Part shown: positions 32,152-34,777 of the stretch, piece after piece
Layout: each line of letters starts with the position of its first letter
Position numbering within the stretch: position 1 is the first letter of the stretch
NCBI GenBank assembly: GCA_021399345.1
Contig: JAAFKI010000091.1
Span: 1 to 34,777 of the forward strand
Source of the DNA: Candidatus Heimdallarchaeota archaeon
GTDB taxonomy: Archaea; Asgardarchaeota; Heimdallarchaeia; Heimdallarchaeales; Heimdallarchaeaceae
Length of the DNA: 34,777 bases
Reading direction: 5' to 3'
Notes under the pieces: generated by a model
Told to the model about the DNA's origin: nothing
The model's database searches: none
The model's input: the letters and a program-made list of their open reading frames with translations, nothing else
Made by a program: the position numbers and the translations under genes

Positions 32152-32535
32152 ATGACTGAAGAGAATAAAACTACAGATTTAGCACAAACCATTTTTGAAG
32201 AAGTAATGGATGAAATTGAAGAAGAAATATTTGATGGACTAGGAGAGTTGATCTTTGAAGAGAGACTTAAATCTATTGTAAAGCAAATTCAAGTTGCTGT
32301 TTGGGATCAAGTTGCAGAAATCATTCCTGAAGATATCTCTGAAGATACGACTGAAGTTCAGAAGTTCATAATAGGTGAAAAAATAGCTAGAATAGTAACT
32401 AAAGATGCCAAAACAAAACTAGCTGATTTAGTATCTGAAATAGTTGAGAAAACCTACGAAGTTCTATACGAACTAAGAAATGAAATTATTGAAGAAATTT
32501 ACGAAGAGACTGAAATAGAGGAAGAAGAGGATTAG
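32152..32535 (+). CDS. Small acidic all-helical protein, unknown function
   Basis: The protein has 127 residues. It is very acidic (about a third Glu/Asp) and built of long amphipathic helices with regular Ile/Leu/Val spacing, for example TIFEEVMDEIEEEIFDGLGELIFEERLKSIVKQIQVAVWDQV and LADLVSEIVEKTYEVLYELRNEIIEEIYEE. Coiled-coil or helical-bundle assembly is likely. There is no TM, signal or known motif. A T-rich TATA-like element (ATTTTTTATTC, about 32113-32124) lies upstream. A structural or scaffold role is possible but unproven. Confidence 0.75.
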   Translation: MTEENKTTDLAQTIFEEVMDEIEEEIFDGLGELIFEERLKSIVKQIQVAVWDQVAEIIPEDISEDTTEVQKFIIGEKIARIVTKDAKTKLADLVSEIVEKTYEVLYELRNEIIEEIYEETEIEEEED

Positions 32536-32590
32536 AAGAAAGGAATGAAAGAAATCTGAATCCATATACTATTTCTGTTGTTTTTTATAA

Positions 32591-32737
32591 ATTTTAACTA
32601 AATATTTACACGTTTATCTTCCTGATAATCTATGGTTACGGCTTAATCCAGTTGAAGTAAAATCTAGATGGTTTCTAGTTTATGATAAGAAAGAAGTGGA
32701 GAAAATAGATTTTGATGCTTATTGGAATGATGAATAG
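32591..32737 (+). pseudogene. Protein-like reading frame without a usable start codon
   Basis: A 48-codon open frame ends in TAG 32735-32737. It has a plausible protein look: YLHVYLPDNLWLRLNPVEV, then KSRWFLVYDKKEVEKIDFDAYWND. No ATG, GTG or TTG occurs before its late part; the first codon is ATT after a stop. TTTATAAATTTT just upstream is a TATA-like sequence. It may be the 3' remnant of a lost gene or a tiny gene with a rare start. It lies in the 210-base gap between the acidic protein and the MBL gene. Confidence 0.3.
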
Positions 32738-32745
32738 ATGCGCAC

Positions 32746-33555
32746 CTAAAATTCACCTATTAATCTGGATTTCTCTTCAATAACAAGATAAAATGCCTCT
32801 ATGGTCATTTTAAGCCATCTCTCATTAGCCTCTTTTGTAAAATCAGGTAATTGCTTAGAATTCAACATTTCCTCTTTTGATAGCCTTTGCTTGTATGAAG
32901 TCTCAATAAAATTTATCATTTCTGAAATCATTTTTTGGCCATCTATTAAATTTTTAGTTGATCCAATATGACCATGACCTGGAATTACGATATTTGGATT
33001 TACATCAATCATCTTCTGAAAAGCATCAACCCAGAGATAAGGATTAACTGTTTCATCTCCAGCAAAAGGAAACATATCAGCAAATAATAAATCACCTGTT
33101 AAAATAACATTTTCTTGGGGAATATGGATAAAGGCACTCCCTTGAGTATGTCCGTGAGTTTCTATGATTTTTACTGTTTTGAACTCGTCCTTTATTTCAT
33201 ACTGACCATCAAAGGTGATGTTAGGGAGAACTATTTCTTTATCTTTATAATCTCCCTTAATTTTTTGTTCAAGAATTTTTTTAGTGCTTCTTGTTGAAAT
33301 AATATCACAATCTTTGAACACATTTGTTCCAAAAGTGTGATCTCCATGATAATGAGTAATGATTACATACTTAAATTTCAAACCAGTTTCTGATTCAGCA
33401 AACTCTCTTATTTTCTTAGTTGTAGAGGGATCCATTCCAGTATCTACCATTATAAGGTATTTATCCATTTTAATGAAAGAAGTGTGAGAAGAAGTTTCAC
33501 TTGGAGTATAATCCCATACTGATTCTGTAAATTTAATGATGTTCTTCTTCTTCAT
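32746..33555 (-). CDS. Metallo-beta-lactamase-fold hydrolase
   Basis: The protein has 269 residues. The binuclear metal site is complete: ITHYHGDH (His68, His70, Asp72, His73), His136 in ETHGHTQGS, Asp155 in LTGDLLFAD and His194/His196 in IPGHGHIGS. The order and HGHTQGS resemble the glyoxalase II / quinoprotein-relay group rather than true beta-lactamases or nucleases. It hydrolyses a thioester or other small ester. A C-terminal helical tail is present. There is no signal peptide. A TATA-like sequence (about 33578-33589, minus) precedes the ATG by about 28 bases. Confidence 0.92.
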   Translation of the reverse strand: MKKKNIIKFTESVWDYTPSETSSHTSFIKMDKYLIMVDTGMDPSTTKKIREFAESETGLKFKYVIITHYHGDHTFGTNVFKDCDIISTRSTKKILEQKIKGDYKDKEIVLPNITFDGQYEIKDEFKTVKIIETHGHTQGSAFIHIPQENVILTGDLLFADMFPFAGDETVNPYLWVDAFQKMIDVNPNIVIPGHGHIGSTKNLIDGQKMISEMINFIETSYKQRLSKEEMLNSKQLPDFTKEANERWLKMTIEAFYLVIEEKSRLIGEF

Positions 33556-33671
33556 AACTTTTTTTGAGAAAAGAGACTATTAAAATTTATTGATTTTATG
33601 TAGGTTATCATGGAATAATTATTTATAATGTGTTTACATAACTTCCTACATCCTAAATTCACATCACTAAA

Positions 33672-33677
33672 AAGGAG
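33672..33677 (+). promoter_or_regulatory. Strong Shine-Dalgarno of the SDR gene
   Basis: AAGGAG ends 9 bases before the GTG at 33687. It decides this start and contrasts with the mostly leaderless genes of the window. Confidence 0.65.
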
Positions 33678-33686
33678 ATTGTAAAA

Positions 33687-34571
33687 GTGAAGAATAAACA
33701 GACAATACTGATTGCTGGAGCAACTGGAAACATTGGGGGAGGTGCTGCAGTTGCTTTAGCAAAACGTGGTGCTAGAGTTGTTTTGCTTGGGCGTTATCCT
33801 GACACATTAAAAGCCAAGGTGGATCGTATCCGTATTGCTTTATCTGAAGCACAGATCGATTATCAGGATACAGACATTACCATACTGGTGGTCGATTTCT
33901 CTGATATGGAATCTGTGAAACACGCTGCAGCTGAGGCTTTGAACCGATTCCCGATAATAGATGGTCTGATACTCTCTGTTGGAGCCCTTATCCAAAATGG
34001 TCCGAACATCCTGCCCAGCGGTCATGAGATGATGTTTGCTTTAAACGTGATGGGGCCGTTTTTGTTCACCCATCTGTTGTTAAAGAGGATGCAGCAATCA
34101 AACGGATTGGTCCTTCATGTGGTTGCACCATTCTATAAAGAAATCGACTGGGATGATCTTGAAAGCATCAGAATTCACAAGACAGAAATTGCATACCACA
34201 GGACCAAGACATGCAACCGGGTAATCGCTGCGGAGTTGACTCGACGATATGCTGGAAAGATCTCCTCTGTAGCATTCAAACCTACGTTCATCATCGATAA
34301 ATCAGATCCGGAGTTGGCAAAAAGGTGGCCATCCGGACTTTTGGGTCTTTTCTGGCGGATAATGACAGTACTCCTTGCAAAGCCACCTACAGTCGCGGGT
34401 GAACCTATTGCTGATCTGATGCTTTCGTATCGAGATCGTAGTACAATCAATGGAGCCTTGTTCAAACTGGATAAACGCGTTAAAAAACCTGATAAGGCAA
34501 TGAATGACGAGGTATTAGGAAAAAGGTTGTGGGATGAGTTGGTTCTACTAACAGGACTAAAGGCTGAATGA
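33687..34571 (+). CDS. Short-chain dehydrogenase/reductase, compositionally foreign
   Basis: The protein has 294 residues and starts with GTG. The Rossmann nucleotide site is LIAGATGNIGGG (11-17), followed by VVLLGRYPDTL, which would suit NADP(H) through the Arg. Asn120 (NVMGPF), Tyr170 and Lys174 (YHRTK) of the catalytic set are present. The usual Ser before the Tyr is replaced in HVVAPFY (Ala147), so activity may be altered or absent. It resembles retinol dehydrogenase/WWOX-type SDRs. The codons are distinctly richer in G+C than any other gene here, with a strong Shine-Dalgarno, which suggests recent transfer. The last 200 bases of the window also look somewhat less AT-rich. Confidence 0.88.
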   Translation: MKNKQTILIAGATGNIGGGAAVALAKRGARVVLLGRYPDTLKAKVDRIRIALSEAQIDYQDTDITILVVDFSDMESVKHAAAEALNRFPIIDGLILSVGALIQNGPNILPSGHEMMFALNVMGPFLFTHLLLKRMQQSNGLVLHVVAPFYKEIDWDDLESIRIHKTEIAYHRTKTCNRVIAAELTRRYAGKISSVAFKPTFIIDKSDPELAKRWPSGLLGLFWRIMTVLLAKPPTVAGEPIADLMLSYRDRSTINGALFKLDKRVKKPDKAMNDEVLGKRLWDELVLLTGLKAE

Positions 34572-34777
34572 ATCCTGAGCACTTGTCTTCAACCTCATAT
34601 TTCATTTTCAGCTGACATCTCCGTCATCGTTCTTAAGCCATACGTGGTGCATGTGTTAAGTTACTTCGAATTTCTTTTTCTCCTTTTTACATATTATCTG
34701 AGCTACAGTCTTACGTAGAATAGATTGGGAATCAGAAATTTATGCATTACATATCTATTATTTGCTAGAATCATTGA
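34572..34777 (+). other. Downstream non-coding end of the window
   Basis: There are 206 bases without a convincing gene. A short minus-strand frame (about 34703-34775) runs off the window edge but shows no recognisable motif. No RNA, repeat or attachment-site structure was seen. Confidence 0.4.

Noticed and set aside
34175..34582. 135-residue minus-strand frame opposite the SDR gene
   Set aside because: Antisense shadow caused by the higher G+C of the SDR gene. The plus-strand protein has intact Rossmann and YxxxK motifs.
1..34777. CRISPR array, insertion sequence, prophage or rRNA
   Set aside because: I looked for regularly spaced repeats, transposase or integrase motifs, phage structural genes and rRNA-like conserved strings by eye and saw none.

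Overview
The window looks like a piece of an AT-rich archaeal chromosome (roughly one third G+C by eye, not computed). Three sequence facts point to Archaea. A proline tRNA gene is interrupted by two short introns, each with bulge-helix-bulge geometry. Most free-standing genes have a TATA-like box centred about 25 bases before the start codon, as expected for leaderless transcripts. There are many small intracellular enzymes and several single-pass surface proteins with a basic C-terminal tail. Several proteins resemble eukaryotic families more than usual bacterial ones: a SIRT6/7-like sirtuin, a protein with the N-myristoyltransferase core motifs, and a PGAP2IP/CWH43-like membrane nuclease-fold protein. 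An Asgard archaeon, perhaps Heimdallarchaeia-like, is my best inference; no phylogenetic marker here proves it.

Layout. 1-2493: a probable operon of a winged-helix protein (cut by the window edge), a ParA/MinD-type ATPase and a two-TM protein with a large extracellular domain. It converges directly on tRNA-Pro(GGG) at 2494-2631 (minus). 2714-3438: a stand-alone GAF protein and a decayed reading frame resembling the C-terminal end of the ParA-like ATPase. 3499-11212: a 12-14 TM protein, an asparaginase-type Ntn hydrolase, an ABC-2 exporter pair, a zinc-ribbon membrane protein, an MFS transporter and an E2-type acyltransferase-fold protein lacking its catalytic His. 11421-17642: a large surface beta-helix protein, another zinc-ribbon membrane protein, a HAD phosphatase overlapping a nitrilase-family amidase, an orphan DNA methyltransferase and a tiny membrane protein. 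17793-23813: the sirtuin, the PGAP2IP-like protein, a secreted SGNH-like protein, an Arg-rich membrane protein and a GH20 hexosaminidase. 23810-33555: mostly single-gene units (DinB, NMT-like protein, M28 and M20 peptidases, SAM methyltransferase, a GNAT protein, two alpha/beta hydrolases, an acidic helical protein, an MBL hydrolase). 33687-34571: an SDR gene with clearly higher G+C and a strong Shine-Dalgarno, probably acquired.

How the genes work together. Operons are few: wHTH-ParA-membrane protein, ABC ATPase-permease, and HAD-nitrilase. The rest are monocistronic, often convergent with stop codons overlapping or nearly touching. The enzymes suggest a heterotrophic lifestyle using peptides, amides and N-acetylglucosamine-containing glycans (M28, M20, nitrilase, GH20, glycosylasparaginase-like). 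The most interesting loci are the two-intron tRNA-Pro, the NMT-like protein and the PGAP2IP/CWH43-like protein. I saw no CRISPR array, IS element, rRNA or obvious prophage.
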